From Mariniflexile maritimum (lineage in GTDB: Bacteria > Bacteroidota > Bacteroidia > Flavobacteriales > Flavobacteriaceae), in NCBI RefSeq assembly GCF_009746565.1, contig NZ_WRPN01000001.1, forward strand, positions 558,001-622,000: 64,000 nt of DNA. The letters run 5' to 3'. Positions 20,201-28,683 of the stretch are shown piece after piece. Position 1 is the stretch's first letter, and every line of letters begins with the position of its first letter. The notes below the pieces were generated by a model. The model did not search any database. It had not been told where the DNA came from and saw only the letters and a program-made list of their open reading frames with translations. The translations under genes were made by a program, and so were the position numbers.

Positions 20201-21632
20201 AATTTTTATCGTTGGCAATTAGGTTTCCGTCAAAAATCTTGTTGCGAACGTTGCCCACCACTTTTATATCGCTGTAATTGTAGTTGTTGTACTCAACCTC
20301 AAAAACGTCGCCCTTAACTTGGGTGTTTAAATTGGCCGCGGTAAAGCCATAACCTTTAACATCAAAATTCAACGAGGCCTTCCCTACCGAGGGATCGTTT
20401 AGGAAGCTGCCAAAATCAAAATTTTCAAATACTATTTTCCCGTTGTACGATGCATTATCAATATCGTCAATTTTCGATATTTGTAAATTGGAATCAACAT
20501 AGCCCAACTCGGTATCAATTTGGACATTGGCAATAACTTTTGAAGCGGTAATTTGAGAATTTCCAACGATGTTAAACAAACCCAACTTATCGAAGGAAGA
20601 AGGTATTGTAGCTCCTAAAACATTGGGCAACAATGCTTTTAAATCTTTATAGGTAGAAGTTAAATTTGTAAAACTTCCGTTCATGTAAAAATTTCCCTTT
20701 TCCTTATTGAAAATGTTCTTAAAAACTAAATCGCCCTCAATTTTAGTTGTTGAACCAGAGCTTAGCTCCAAATTGGTAGCCTGAAAATTATTTAATGTAC
20801 CGTACAGGTTTACATTAAAGGTAGCCGATTGGTTTTTGCCAAACTCGTTATAAAAAATGTTGAGCTCATTTAAAAACAGGTGCGAATCCTTAAAATTGGC
20901 CTTCACCAAAACCTTATCGGTAAAATATTGCAGATCCTCGCGGGCGTACGAAAACTTTAAATCGCCCTTTAAAGTAGAGTGCTGGGTTTGTGCATCTAGG
21001 TTGGCAAAGGTCATGCTGGTTAAGGTGTATGAGAAATTGGTCATTAAATTTTTCATAACCAAACCGCGGCTATCATTAAAGGCCAAGGTATTTATGCGTG
21101 TGCTTACCTCGCTTCCGTTAATTAAAAAATTGGTAGCGTTTATATTTAGATTGGTGAATTCCAGCAACTTATTGGTTTCTTTGTTCTCGTCCAAAAGTCG
21201 GAATGTCCCATTGTAAATTGACACGTCGCTTGAAGACAACAAAAAGCTGCTTTCCGATTTTCTCGGGTTATCATCTTCAAACTTATGCACAAAAACATCC
21301 AAATTGGTTTCAGTGGCGCCTTTGTAGGTTTTGATGTTAAAAACAAGGCTTTCAATATCAATATCGCCAAATGTCAATCGGCCATTCATTAAATTTCGAA
21401 GGTTGATAATTGAGGTATTCAACTCATCAATATTTATTAAGGTGTCCTTTTTATAATCTTCAATATAAATATGTTTCAGTTCTACATCGCCATTAAATTG
21501 CAAACTAACCTTATCGATATTTATATTGGTCTTAAACGCTTGGTTAAGCCGTTTTGTAGCATAATTGCCTAAGCTTGTTTGAACGGCGGGAATAGAAAGC
21601 ACAAGCACCAAAATGATGAAAAGCAGTAACAA
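17247..21632 (-). CDS. tamB: TamB-like translocation and assembly module protein
   Basis: At least 1461 residues: an N-terminal membrane anchor (LLLLFIILVLVLSIPAVQT), a very long repetitive beta-helical region of the AsmA/TamB type, and the C-terminal DUF490/TamB domain (about the last 400 residues; GRGRGGLLVEINTNGKFNMWGDFSVFEG, cited as location only). TamB proteins bridge inner and outer membranes and move phospholipid or help barrel assembly. The listed start is TTG 21632, which truncates the basic cytoplasmic N-terminus. Upstream codons KKAFKIAYKIAGI are in frame, but the only initiators there are rare (ATT 21674). A TTG at 21748 in a neighbouring frame leads into NSKFKKVLKK and would join if one A were added to the A6 run near 21671. 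It is divergent from tsaD. Confidence 0.9.
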   Translation of the reverse strand: MLLLFIILVLVLSIPAVQTSLGNYATKRLNQAFKTNINIDKVSLQFNGDVELKHIYIEDYKKDTLINIDELNTSIINLRNLMNGRLTFGDIDIESLVFNIKTYKGATETNLDVFVHKFEDDNPRKSESSFLLSSSDVSIYNGTFRLLDENKETNKLLEFTNLNINATNFLINGSEVSTRINTLAFNDSRGLVMKNLMTNFSYTLTSMTFANLDAQTQHSTLKGDLKFSYAREDLQYFTDKVLVKANFKDSHLFLNELNIFYNEFGKNQSATFNVNLYGTLNNFQATNLELSSGSTTKIEGDLVFKNIFNKEKGNFYMNGSFTNLTSTYKDLKALLPNVLGATIPSSFDKLGLFNIVGNSQITASKVIANVQIDTELGYVDSNLQISKIDDIDNASYNGKIVFENFDFGSFLNDPSVGKASLNFDVKGYGFTAANLNTQVKGDVFEVEYNNYNYSDIKVVGNVRNKIFDGNLIANDKNLKLNFLGLVDFSEKVKKYDFEANIDYANLNVLNFVKKDSISIFRSDVKMNMNSSSIDDAYGKISFKNTSYKNQNDTYYFEKFDLTSRFENDVRFIEVNSPDIIEGELKGQFLFNDFRKLFENALGNIYTNYSPSKVKGNQTIDFNFKIYNKIVEVIYPEIELGKNTFLRGHIESDQKQFKLTFKSPKIKYHNYFVDNIELQVDNNNPLFNTYIEADSLNTKYYNVSKFNLINVTVKDTLFMRSEFRGGKHNNDIFNLSFYHTINKDKESVIGFKKSDVTIQNNTWYINGKKDGFNKIAFNKELTKFNIDKFVINHKNEEIKFSGFLRDSTQKDIELDFSNVDLAKIIPEIDSLKLAGNVNGKLNILQKNGNYLPTSNVVIDNFKVNNLNFGTFDAKISGNQNLTNYNVDVTIKNNEQRFARALGGIHVEGKQSTMDVDLELDNFNLQPLNPFLHDVLSNIRGLATGTVKVFGNLNRPDINGILSLNNAGFKIPYLNVDYQFDNKSSVTLKEQSFVFNKIQLTDTKYKSKGQLNGSLSHVNFSKWRLDLNLTTPKLLVLDTQDAEDALYYGTAFVGGRASIYGPTDQLVISVNGETKPGTVFKIPLSDSESFGDNSYIHFVTKEEKRARKQGADVTFNEIKGLELDFDLDLTEDAEVEIIIDKNSGHSLKGRGRGGLLVEINTNGKFNMWGDFSVFEGVYNFAYGGLIQKEFSVQPGGTIAWEGDPLDALLNMRAIYKTQANPSPLLDNPINRSIPVELNIALTGNLEQPKPEFTFEFPNVNSTVKSELQYRLESEADRQNQALYLLSTGSFSRGLSELNFSGTIAERLNGIINSFFTSGDSKLNIGLNYEAGQNRPDYQTDDRVGVTLQTQISDRVLINGKVGVPVGGAGASETVIAGDVEINFLLNEEGTLTANVFNRENNIRNFGEAIGYTQGIGLSYSVDFDTFRELIRNFFKSAKKEDEITIEKPKDEPDTTLPDFIKIK

Positions 21633-21880
21633 AATACCTGCTATTTTATATGCTATTTTGAATGCTTTTTTAATACTTTTTTAAATTTTGAGTTTATTAA
21701 CTTGGCGCCTTTTGCTGTTAAAAATGGACTTTTAAAACCATCGCCCAAGAAAAACTAGATAAACCTTTTTTTAACATCCATTAAAAAATTATTTAAGTAG
21801 TTTTGTAATTACGATAAAAAGTATGGCAACAGACTTTAACCGTTTTCAAAATTAACAATTATTATGCCTTATTTTAAGTA

Positions 21881-22903
21881 ATGGGTAAACAAAATATTTA
21901 TATTCTAGGAATTGAGTCGTCCTGCGATGATACAGCGGCTTCCGTGATACATAATGGGCGCATATTGAGCAACATTGTGGCCAACCAAAAAATACATGAA
22001 GCCTATGGTGGCGTGGTGCCCGAACTGGCATCGCGGGCGCACCAGCAAAACATTGTTCCGGTGGTACATGAAGCATTAAAAAAAGCCCAAATTTCTAAAG
22101 AAGATTTGCATGCCATTGCTTTTACCAGAGGTCCAGGGCTTATGGGCTCGCTATTGGTAGGTACCTCGTTTGCAAAATCGATGGCCTATGGGCTCAACAT
22201 CCCGCTAATTGATGTAAACCACATGCAAGGTCATATTCTGGCCCATTTTATTGATGAAGAAGGCTACAACAAGCCGCCATTCCCGTTTTTGGCCATGACC
22301 ATTTCGGGCGGACATACCCAAATTGTTAGAGTTGACAATTATTTTGATATGACCGTAATTGGCGAGACCATCGACGATGCCGTTGGCGAAGCATTCGATA
22401 AGAGCGGAAAAGTTTTGGGTTTGGGCTATCCTGCCGGTCCGGAAATTGATAAACGCGCCAAATTAGGAAACCCAAAAGCGTTCAACTTTACCAAACCTAA
22501 AGTAGATGGGCTGAATTTTAGTTTTTCGGGATTAAAAACAGCCATTTTGTATTTTATACAGCACGAAACCAAAGCAAACACGCATTTTATTGAAGAAAAC
22601 CTTAACGATATCTGCGCTTCCATACAACATACCATTATCGGGATATTAATTGATAAACTGAAGCTGGCCTCAAAACAAACGGGCATCAAACATATTGCCA
22701 TTGGTGGCGGTGTTTCGGCAAATTCGGGCATCCGACAAGCATTGAAGGATGGCGAACAAAAATTTGGGTGGACTACCTATGTGCCAAAATTTGAGTTCAC
22801 CACCGATAATGCCGCTATGATTGCCATTGTGGGCTATTTAAAATATTTAGAAGCAGATTTTGCTGAACAACATGTGGCGGCATCGGCACGGTTGAAGATT
22901 TAG
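21881..22903 (+). CDS. tsaD: tRNA N6-threonylcarbamoyladenosine transferase TsaD
   Basis: A 340-residue ASKHA-family enzyme that transfers the threonylcarbamoyl group to A37 of ANN-decoding tRNAs. The N-terminal GIESSCDDTAASV, the metal-binding His pair in VNHMQGHILAHF (about 110-120), the nucleotide segment SGGHTQIV and the C-terminal GGGVSANSGIR and FTTDNAAM motifs are present, and length is normal. It starts at ATG 21881, divergent from tamB, and heads a run of co-directional genes to 25994. TsaB, TsaC and TsaE are not in the window. Confidence 0.97.
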   Translation: MGKQNIYILGIESSCDDTAASVIHNGRILSNIVANQKIHEAYGGVVPELASRAHQQNIVPVVHEALKKAQISKEDLHAIAFTRGPGLMGSLLVGTSFAKSMAYGLNIPLIDVNHMQGHILAHFIDEEGYNKPPFPFLAMTISGGHTQIVRVDNYFDMTVIGETIDDAVGEAFDKSGKVLGLGYPAGPEIDKRAKLGNPKAFNFTKPKVDGLNFSFSGLKTAILYFIQHETKANTHFIEENLNDICASIQHTIIGILIDKLKLASKQTGIKHIAIGGGVSANSGIRQALKDGEQKFGWTTYVPKFEFTTDNAAMIAIVGYLKYLEADFAEQHVAASARLKI

Positions 22904-22934
22904 TCGCAGCCATAAAAAATCGTAAATCCATCAA

Positions 22935-23639
22935 ATGCAACTTTTCTACAATCCAGAAATAAACGAAACCACCACGCAATTTTCTTTTGAAAAAGAAGAA
23001 AGCAAACATATTGTAAAAGTGCTTCGCAAATCGGTTGGCGCTATTATGCATATAACTAATGGCGATGGTTGGTTGTTTTCCGCTGAAATTGTAATTCCTG
23101 ATAGTAATAAATGTGTAGCGAGCATCGTTTCTAAAGAAAAAAAAACAAAACGCCATTACAATTTACATTTGGCCGTTTCGCCTACCAAAATGAACGATCG
23201 CTACGAATGGTTCTTGGAAAAAGCTACCGAGATTGGCATTGATACCATTACCCCCATAATTTGCGACCACAGCGAACGTAAAATCATCAAACCTGAGCGA
23301 TTTGAAAAAATTTTACAAGCGGCCATGAAACAATCGTTAAGCTGTTATTTGCCAACATTGAATGAAGCAACCACTTTTAAGGATTTTATTTCACAAGAAT
23401 TTAAAGGAAACCTGTTTATAGCACATTGTGAAGAAACCGATAGGAAATCGTTAAAACAACAACTAAAACCAAAACAAGACATCACAATTTTAATTGGTCC
23501 TGAAGGCGATTTTAGCAGCAAAGAAATTGCATTGGCCATAAAAAACAAGTTTATTCCCGTAACTTTGGGCAACACCCGCCTACGAACCGAAACGGCTGCC
23601 ATAGCAGCGTGCCACAGCGTAGCGTTTATAAATGAGTAA
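22935..23639 (+). CDS. rsmE: 16S rRNA (uracil-1498-N3)-methyltransferase RsmE
   Basis: A 234-residue SPOUT methyltransferase that methylates U1498 of 16S rRNA. It has an N-terminal PUA-like domain (KEESKHIVKVLRKSVG, about 20-35) and a C-terminal trefoil knot with the SAM-binding segments ILIGPEGDFSSKEI and LGNTRLRTETAA. Length matches the family. It starts at ATG 22935, 31 bases after tsaD, and its stop codon overlaps the start of the DUF4159 gene by 8 bases, so the two are translationally coupled. Confidence 0.95.
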   Translation: MQLFYNPEINETTTQFSFEKEESKHIVKVLRKSVGAIMHITNGDGWLFSAEIVIPDSNKCVASIVSKEKKTKRHYNLHLAVSPTKMNDRYEWFLEKATEIGIDTITPIICDHSERKIIKPERFEKILQAAMKQSLSCYLPTLNEATTFKDFISQEFKGNLFIAHCEETDRKSLKQQLKPKQDITILIGPEGDFSSKEIALAIKNKFIPVTLGNTRLRTETAAIAACHSVAFINE

Positions 23640-24285
23640 CATGAAGAAAGCCGGTTTAACTTTTGCCCTTTGTCTCTTATCGTATGTGTCTTTTTCGCAA
23701 GAAATAGCCCTTGTTAAGTACAATGGTGGAGGCGATTGGTATGCCAACCCAACGGCTTTACGCAACTTAATAGCCTATTGCAATGCAACCATCAACACGA
23801 AAATTAAAACAAAACCCCAAGAAGTTGAAGTTGGCAGTAATGATATTTTTCAATTCCCGTTGGTGCACATGACGGGGCATGGTAACGTATTCTTTAGCGA
23901 CTCCGATGCCGAAAACCTTCGCAATTATCTAATTTCCGGGGGTTTTTTGCATATTGATGACAATTATGGCTTGCAACCCTACATTGTGCGCGAACTAAAA
24001 AAAGTGTTTCCAAACAAAGAATTGGTTGAACTTCCCGCCAACCATCCTATTTTTAATTCTGCTTTTACATTTCCAAACGGGTTACCCAAAATACACGAGC
24101 ACGATGGCAAACGCCCCCAAGCTTTTGGTATTTTTAGTGAAGACCGTTTAGTGCTGCTGTTTACTTATGAAAGCGATTTGGGCGATGGATGGGAAGACCC
24201 AGACGTACACAACGACCCAGCAGATGTTAGGGAAAAAGCCCTGAAAATGGGTGCCAATATTGTAAAATATGTATTTGAAAATTAA
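23632..24285 (+). CDS. DUF4159 domain secreted/periplasmic protein
   Basis: A 217-residue protein with an N-terminal signal peptide (MSNMKKAGLTFALCLLSY, cleaved near FSQ) and a single DUF4159 domain (about residues 24-215; VKYNGGGDWYANPTALRNL at its start). The fold is glutamine-amidotransferase-like, and its role is unknown. ATG 23632 overlaps rsmE; an ATG four codons later (23641) would give almost the same signal peptide and avoid most of the overlap. The gene pair is common in Flavobacteriia. Confidence 0.88.
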   Translation: MSNMKKAGLTFALCLLSYVSFSQEIALVKYNGGGDWYANPTALRNLIAYCNATINTKIKTKPQEVEVGSNDIFQFPLVHMTGHGNVFFSDSDAENLRNYLISGGFLHIDDNYGLQPYIVRELKKVFPNKELVELPANHPIFNSAFTFPNGLPKIHEHDGKRPQAFGIFSEDRLVLLFTYESDLGDGWEDPDVHNDPADVREKALKMGANIVKYVFEN

Positions 24286-24299
24286 AAATCGTAAACCTT

Positions 24300-24800
24300 T
24301 TGCAATTAACACATTACAACTCCAACTTTAAAAAACGCACCTTCCCCATTGTATTGGTAAGCGACAACGTTACCAATGCGCCAAATTTGGGCAGTTTGTT
24401 CAGAATTGCTGATGCATTTGGTGTTGAAAAACTCATACTTTGTGGTGAACATATTCCTTTGGGCAGAAAAATGGCAAAAACAGCACGCGCAACTGAAAAA
24501 TTCGTGAATTATGAAGTTTCTGCATTTGCTTCACAGGTGGTTGAAAGTTTAAAAACTAGCGGCTATCAAATCATTTCCTTGGAAATTACTGCTGCCAGTG
24601 AACCCATTCATCAATTCAAGTTTTCCTCAGAAAAACCCATGGCGCTCATTATTGGTGATGAGAATTTTGGAATCGCGGAAGCTATTTTAAATAATTCAGA
24701 TGCCATAATCCATATAGAAATGTTCGGACAAAACAGCAGCATGAACGTGGTGCAGGCCACCAATATTGCCCTATACGAAATAACCAAACAGCTTTTATAA
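24300..24800 (+). CDS. TrmH-family (SpoU) RNA methyltransferase
   Basis: A 166-residue SPOUT methyltransferase with all three SpoU motifs: NAPNLGSLFRIADAFG (motif 1), ALIIGDENFGI (motif 2) and SMNVVQATNIALYE (motif 3). It lacks the N-terminal substrate-binding domain of RlmB-type enzymes, as many short Bacteroidota members do. It probably 2'-O-methylates a tRNA or rRNA; the target cannot be told. It starts at TTG 24300, 14 bases after DUF4159. Confidence 0.88.
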   Translation: MQLTHYNSNFKKRTFPIVLVSDNVTNAPNLGSLFRIADAFGVEKLILCGEHIPLGRKMAKTARATEKFVNYEVSAFASQVVESLKTSGYQIISLEITAASEPIHQFKFSSEKPMALIIGDENFGIAEAILNNSDAIIHIEMFGQNSSMNVVQATNIALYEITKQLL

Positions 24801-24812
24801 CGCCTTTTTTCT

Positions 24813-25994
24813 TTGAACGAACACATTTTAAATATTGATATTCAGCAATTTATAAATGAAAATCTAACATCTCATTTAACCTCGTTACTATTAAAAGGAA
24901 CGTCTTTTTCTTCTGTTGAAACTAAAGAAATCATAACACAAATTGAAGCTAAAAAACGCTGTGAAAAAAAGTTGCCAACATGGTTCAATACCGAAAAGAT
25001 CTATTATCCAAATAAACTGAATATTGAGCAAACCTCTTCGGAAATAACCGCCAAATATAAATCCAATTTAATTCATGGTGCTTCCATAATCGACCTAACC
25101 GGAGGCTTTGGTGTTGACTCCTTTTATTTTTCAAAAAACTTCAAAACGGTGGTGCATTGCGAAATGGACGGTATATTATCTAAAATCGTAAAACATAACT
25201 ACACGCAGTTAAACGTTTCCAACATTGACACACTGGCAATCGATGGCATTTCGTATTTGGAAACCAATAAAACAGTTTACGATTGGATTTATTTAGACCC
25301 ATCGAGACGACACGACAGCAAAGGGAAAGTGTTTTTCCTAAGCGATTGTTTGCCAAACGTGCCAAAACATATCGATTTGCTTTTCAAACATTCAAATAAT
25401 ATTCTGATAAAAACGTCGCCTTTACTCGATATTTCATTGGGCATTAACGAATTAAAGCACGTAAAAACCATTCACGTTGTTGCCGTAAACAATGAAGTTA
25501 AGGAACTTTTATGGATTTTGGAAGCTGGTTTTGAAGCTGAAATTACAGTTGAAACAGTGAATATTAAAAAAGAGGTGAATGAGCATTTTATGTTTTCGTT
25601 TAACAAAGAAAAAACGTCAACTTCATCATACCAGCAACCCCAAACCTATTTATACGAACCTAACAGTGCCATTTTAAAAGCAGGAGGATTTGATGCCATA
25701 ACACAACAACTGCCTGTTTTTAAACTACATAAACATTCGCATTTATATACAAGCGACAGGTTGTTGGAGTTTCCCGGAAGGCGCTTTATCATTAAAAAAG
25801 TAGTTCCCTATAACAAAAAGGAACTCAAAAAATTAGGGATAACGCAAGCCAACGTTACCGTGCGCAATTTTCCGGAAACGGTTGATGGATTACGGAAAAA
25901 ATTCAACATTAAAGACGGTGGCGAAACCTATCTGTTTTTTTCTACGGATATTGAAAACCAAAAAATTGTGATAGTTGCTTTAAAAACCGCATAA
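24813..25994 (+). CDS. THUMP-like class I SAM-dependent methyltransferase
   Basis: A 393-residue protein: an N-terminal helical region, a Rossmann methyltransferase core with the SAM loop IDLTGGFGVDSFYFS (about residues 93-107), an active-site-like DWIYLDPSRR segment, and a C-terminal THUMP-like domain (about residue 310 onward; FPGRRFIIKKVVPYNKKELK marks it). The arrangement points to RNA as substrate, but no specific position is known to me. It starts at TTG 24813, 12 bases after the TrmH-type gene, and ends at a bidirectional terminator. Confidence 0.83.
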   Translation: MNEHILNIDIQQFINENLTSHLTSLLLKGTSFSSVETKEIITQIEAKKRCEKKLPTWFNTEKIYYPNKLNIEQTSSEITAKYKSNLIHGASIIDLTGGFGVDSFYFSKNFKTVVHCEMDGILSKIVKHNYTQLNVSNIDTLAIDGISYLETNKTVYDWIYLDPSRRHDSKGKVFFLSDCLPNVPKHIDLLFKHSNNILIKTSPLLDISLGINELKHVKTIHVVAVNNEVKELLWILEAGFEAEITVETVNIKKEVNEHFMFSFNKEKTSTSSYQQPQTYLYEPNSAILKAGGFDAITQQLPVFKLHKHSHLYTSDRLLEFPGRRFIIKKVVPYNKKELKKLGITQANVTVRNFPETVDGLRKKFNIKDGGETYLFFSTDIENQKIVIVALKTA

Positions 25995-25997
25995 AAA

Positions 25998-26025
25998 AAG
26001 GAGCCGTTTTGAAAAACGGCTCCTT
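25998..26025. terminator. Bidirectional hairpin terminator
   Basis: Arms GGAGCCGTTTT (26000-26010) and AAAACGGCTCC (26013-26023), extended by AA/TT, form a GC-rich hairpin between converging genes. An A-run lies on the left side and serves as the T-run for the minus-strand transcript. Confidence 0.8.
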
Positions 26026-26052
26026 CATATTATTGTTTAAAAACGGTTACTA

Positions 26053-27312
26053 TTATTCGCCCATTGCGGCCATAACGGCAGCAGACAAGCGTTGGTACGT
26101 GCCATTTTCCAAACGAGTTCTTATAGAATCAAAAGCATCCAAAGTTATCTTAATATCTTCCAAAGTATGGGTTGCCGTTGGTATTAAACGCAATAAAATC
26201 ATGCCTTTAGGAATAACAGGATACACCACGATCGAGCAGAAAATGCCAAAATTTTCGCGTAAGTCCTTAACCAAGGCCATCGCTTCAGGAATACTTCCTT
26301 TTAAATAAACAGGCGTTACACAGCTTTGTGTGGTTCCAATATCGAATCCGCGTTCTTTAAGTCCGTTTTGCAAGGCATTGGTATTTTCCCAAAGTTTATC
26401 TTTTAACTCTGGCATGGTTTTAAGCATTTCTAAACGCTTTCTGGCACCTACCACCAATTGCATTTGCAACGATTTTGCAAACATTTGCGAACGCAAGTTG
26501 TATTTTAAAAAATCTATTATTTCTTTATCGGCAGCAATAAAGGCGCCTGTTCCGGCCATCGATTTTGCAAAGGTTGCAAAATACACGTCTATCTCATCTT
26601 GAACGCCTTGCTCCTCGCCTGTTCCGGCACCTGTTTTTCCTTGGGTGCCAAACCCGTGGGCATCATCGACCAAAAACCTGAAATTGTATTTCTTTTTTAG
26701 TGCAGCTATTTCCTTTAACTTTCCTTGTTCGCCCCGCATACCGAAAACACCTTCGGAAATTACTAAAATACCGCCACCAGTCTGTTCTGCCATTTTAGTA
26801 GCCCTGTCAAGATTTTTTTCAAGACTTTCAACGTCGTTGTGCTTGTATGTAAAGCGTTTGCCCATGTGCAGGCGTACCCCATCGATAATGCACGCATGCG
26901 CATCAACATCATAGACAATAATATCGTTTTTGTTCACCAATGCATCAATGGTAGATACCATGCCTTGGTAACCGAAATTCAATAAATAAGCAGCTTCTTT
27001 ATTAACAAACGCTGCGAGTTCATTTTGAAGGGTTTCATGAAGATCGGTATGGCCAGACATCATTCTAGCTCCCATTGGGTAAGCAGAACCATACGCTATG
27101 GCCGCTTCACCATCCACCTTACGAATTTCAGGATGATTTGCCAATCCTAGGTAATCGTTGATGCTCCAGGTGATCACATCCTTTCCTTGAAATTTCATCC
27201 TGTTGGATATTTGACCTTCCAATTTTGGAAACACAAAATACCCTTCCGCTTGCGAAGCCCATTTTCCTAACGGCCCTTTGTCTTTATAAATTTTTTCAAA
27301 TAAATCTTTCAT
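26053..27312 (-). CDS. Alpha-oxoamine synthase, probable cysteate fatty-acyltransferase (capnine synthesis)
   Basis: A 419-residue fold-type I PLP enzyme of the family that includes KBL, BioF and serine palmitoyltransferase. Motifs: NDYLGLANHP, GARMMSGHTDLHETLQ, the PLP-binding DDAHGFGTQG and the Schiff-base lysine in ATFAKSMAGTG. In Flavobacterium the enzyme of this type condenses cysteate with acyl-CoA to form the capnine base of sulfonolipids. The flavobacterial N-terminus (FEKIYKDKGPLGKWA) and the cysteine-synthase-like gene next to it favour that over glycine acetyltransferase, but the latter remains possible. A terminator separates it from that upstream gene, so they are neighbours rather than one transcript. 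Confidence 0.75.
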   Translation of the reverse strand: MKDLFEKIYKDKGPLGKWASQAEGYFVFPKLEGQISNRMKFQGKDVITWSINDYLGLANHPEIRKVDGEAAIAYGSAYPMGARMMSGHTDLHETLQNELAAFVNKEAAYLLNFGYQGMVSTIDALVNKNDIIVYDVDAHACIIDGVRLHMGKRFTYKHNDVESLEKNLDRATKMAEQTGGGILVISEGVFGMRGEQGKLKEIAALKKKYNFRFLVDDAHGFGTQGKTGAGTGEEQGVQDEIDVYFATFAKSMAGTGAFIAADKEIIDFLKYNLRSQMFAKSLQMQLVVGARKRLEMLKTMPELKDKLWENTNALQNGLKERGFDIGTTQSCVTPVYLKGSIPEAMALVKDLRENFGIFCSIVVYPVIPKGMILLRLIPTATHTLEDIKITLDAFDSIRTRLENGTYQRLSAAVMAAMGE

Positions 27313-27497
27313 TTAAAATCTTATTGCTATTAAAATTAAGACATAACCAATAACACAAACGATTTATGAAAGCTAAATACACGTTTACCATGTAATATAA
27401 TTTTCTTTAAAGCTTTTATTGTTTTTGGTTAGTTCGTGCAAAATTAATTATTTATATTCTTTGTACATAATTTTTGGTGTTCAATTATCTACAAAAT

Positions 27498-27548
27498 AAA
27501 AAAAGAGATGCTTTTTTGCTTATATCACAAATACCACCTCTCTTTTTT
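27498..27548 (-). terminator. Hairpin after the cysteine-synthase-like gene
   Basis: Plus-strand arms AAAAAAGAGA (27499-27508) and TCTCTTTTTT (27539-27548) pair perfectly around a loop of about 30 bases. On the minus strand the hairpin ends in T residues. It lies 13 bases beyond the stop codon at 27561. Confidence 0.6.
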
Positions 27549-27560
27549 ATGCCGTTTTTG

Positions 27561-28601
27561 TTATTTGATATATTCCACTTTTTGTACTGTGGCCTCGTTT
27601 AAGCTATCAAAAAAACCTTGTTCCTGCATCCATTTATCGCTATAAACCTTGCTCATGTAGCGCGAGCCATGGTCGGGAAAAATAACCACCACGTTGTCGC
27701 CTTGCTTAAACATGCCTTGTTCGCCCAATTGCATGATGGCTTGGGTTGCAGCCCCGGAAGTATAGCCTACAAAAAGACCTTCGGTGCGTGCCAATAATCT
27801 GGCAGTATGGGCGCTATCTTCATCGGTAACTTTTACAAATTCATCAATAACCTCAAAATCCGTAGCGGTAGGTATCAGGTTTTTTCCAAGGCCTTCTATC
27901 CTGTATGGGTAAATTTCATTTTCGTCAAACTCCTTGGTTTCGTGGTACTTTTTTATAACCGAACCATAAGCATCAACGCCTATTACCTTAATATTTGGAT
28001 TTTGTTCTTTTAAATATTTTGCCGTTCCGGAAATGGTGCCGCCAGTACCACTGCACGCAATAAGGTGCGTAATTTTACCTTCGGTTTGGTTCCAAATTTC
28101 TGGCCCCGTAGAATTATAATGGGCATCGATATTTAATTGATTGAAATATTGGTTGATATAAACAGACCCTTTTATTTCACTGTGCAAACGTTTGGCAACC
28201 TCGTAATACGATCTTGGGTCGTCTGCACTCACATGGGCAGGACATACATATACCTTAGCACCCATGGTTTTAAGCATATCTATTTTATCGGCTGAAGATT
28301 TTGAACTTACCGCCAACACACAATTATACCCCTTAATGATGCTTACCAAGGCAAGACTAAAGCCTGTATTGCCCGAAGTAGTTTCAATGATGGTATCTCC
28401 GGGCGATAAAATGCCTTGTTTTTCGGCCGCTTCAATTATATAAGTGGCAATCCTGTCTTTTGTTGATTGTCCGGGATTAAAATATTCTACCTTGGCGTAA
28501 AAGTTCCCTTTGAATTTTGAAGTTACTTTATTGAGTTTAATAAGTGGTGTATTGCCTACTAAATCTAATACACTATCAAAGACTTGATTTTTGTGTTTCA
28601 T
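27561..28601 (-). CDS. PLP-dependent cysteine synthase family enzyme, possibly cysteate synthase
   Basis: A 346-residue fold-type II PLP enzyme. The N-terminal [10 protein letters not shown], the PLP-lysine segment GQSTKDRIA (Lys where cysteine synthase has SVKDR), [12 protein letters not shown] and the phosphate-binding [13 protein letters not shown] loop are clear. The STKDR variation departs from ordinary CysK. Its position next to the probable cysteate acyltransferase suggests it supplies cysteate from phosphoserine and sulfite. Cysteine synthase, cystathionine beta-synthase-like or 2,3-diaminopropionate synthase-like activities remain possible. It starts at ATG 28601. Confidence 0.8.
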   Translation of the reverse strand: MKHKNQVFDSVLDLVGNTPLIKLNKVTSKFKGNFYAKVEYFNPGQSTKDRIATYIIEAAEKQGILSPGDTIIETTSGNTGFSLALVSIIKGYNCVLAVSSKSSADKIDMLKTMGAKVYVCPAHVSADDPRSYYEVAKRLHSEIKGSVYINQYFNQLNIDAHYNSTGPEIWNQTEGKITHLIACSGTGGTISGTAKYLKEQNPNIKVIGVDAYGSVIKKYHETKEFDENEIYPYRIEGLGKNLIPTATDFEVIDEFVKVTDEDSAHTARLLARTEGLFVGYTSGAATQAIMQLGEQGMFKQGDNVVVIFPDHGSRYMSKVYSDKWMQEQGFFDSLNEATVQKVEYIK

Positions 28602-28683
28602 ACATGCTTTTTAAAAGCTACCATACCATTCATAAAAATATGGGCAACTTAAAACTTGACAAAAGTAAAACTTTTTTTTTTTA

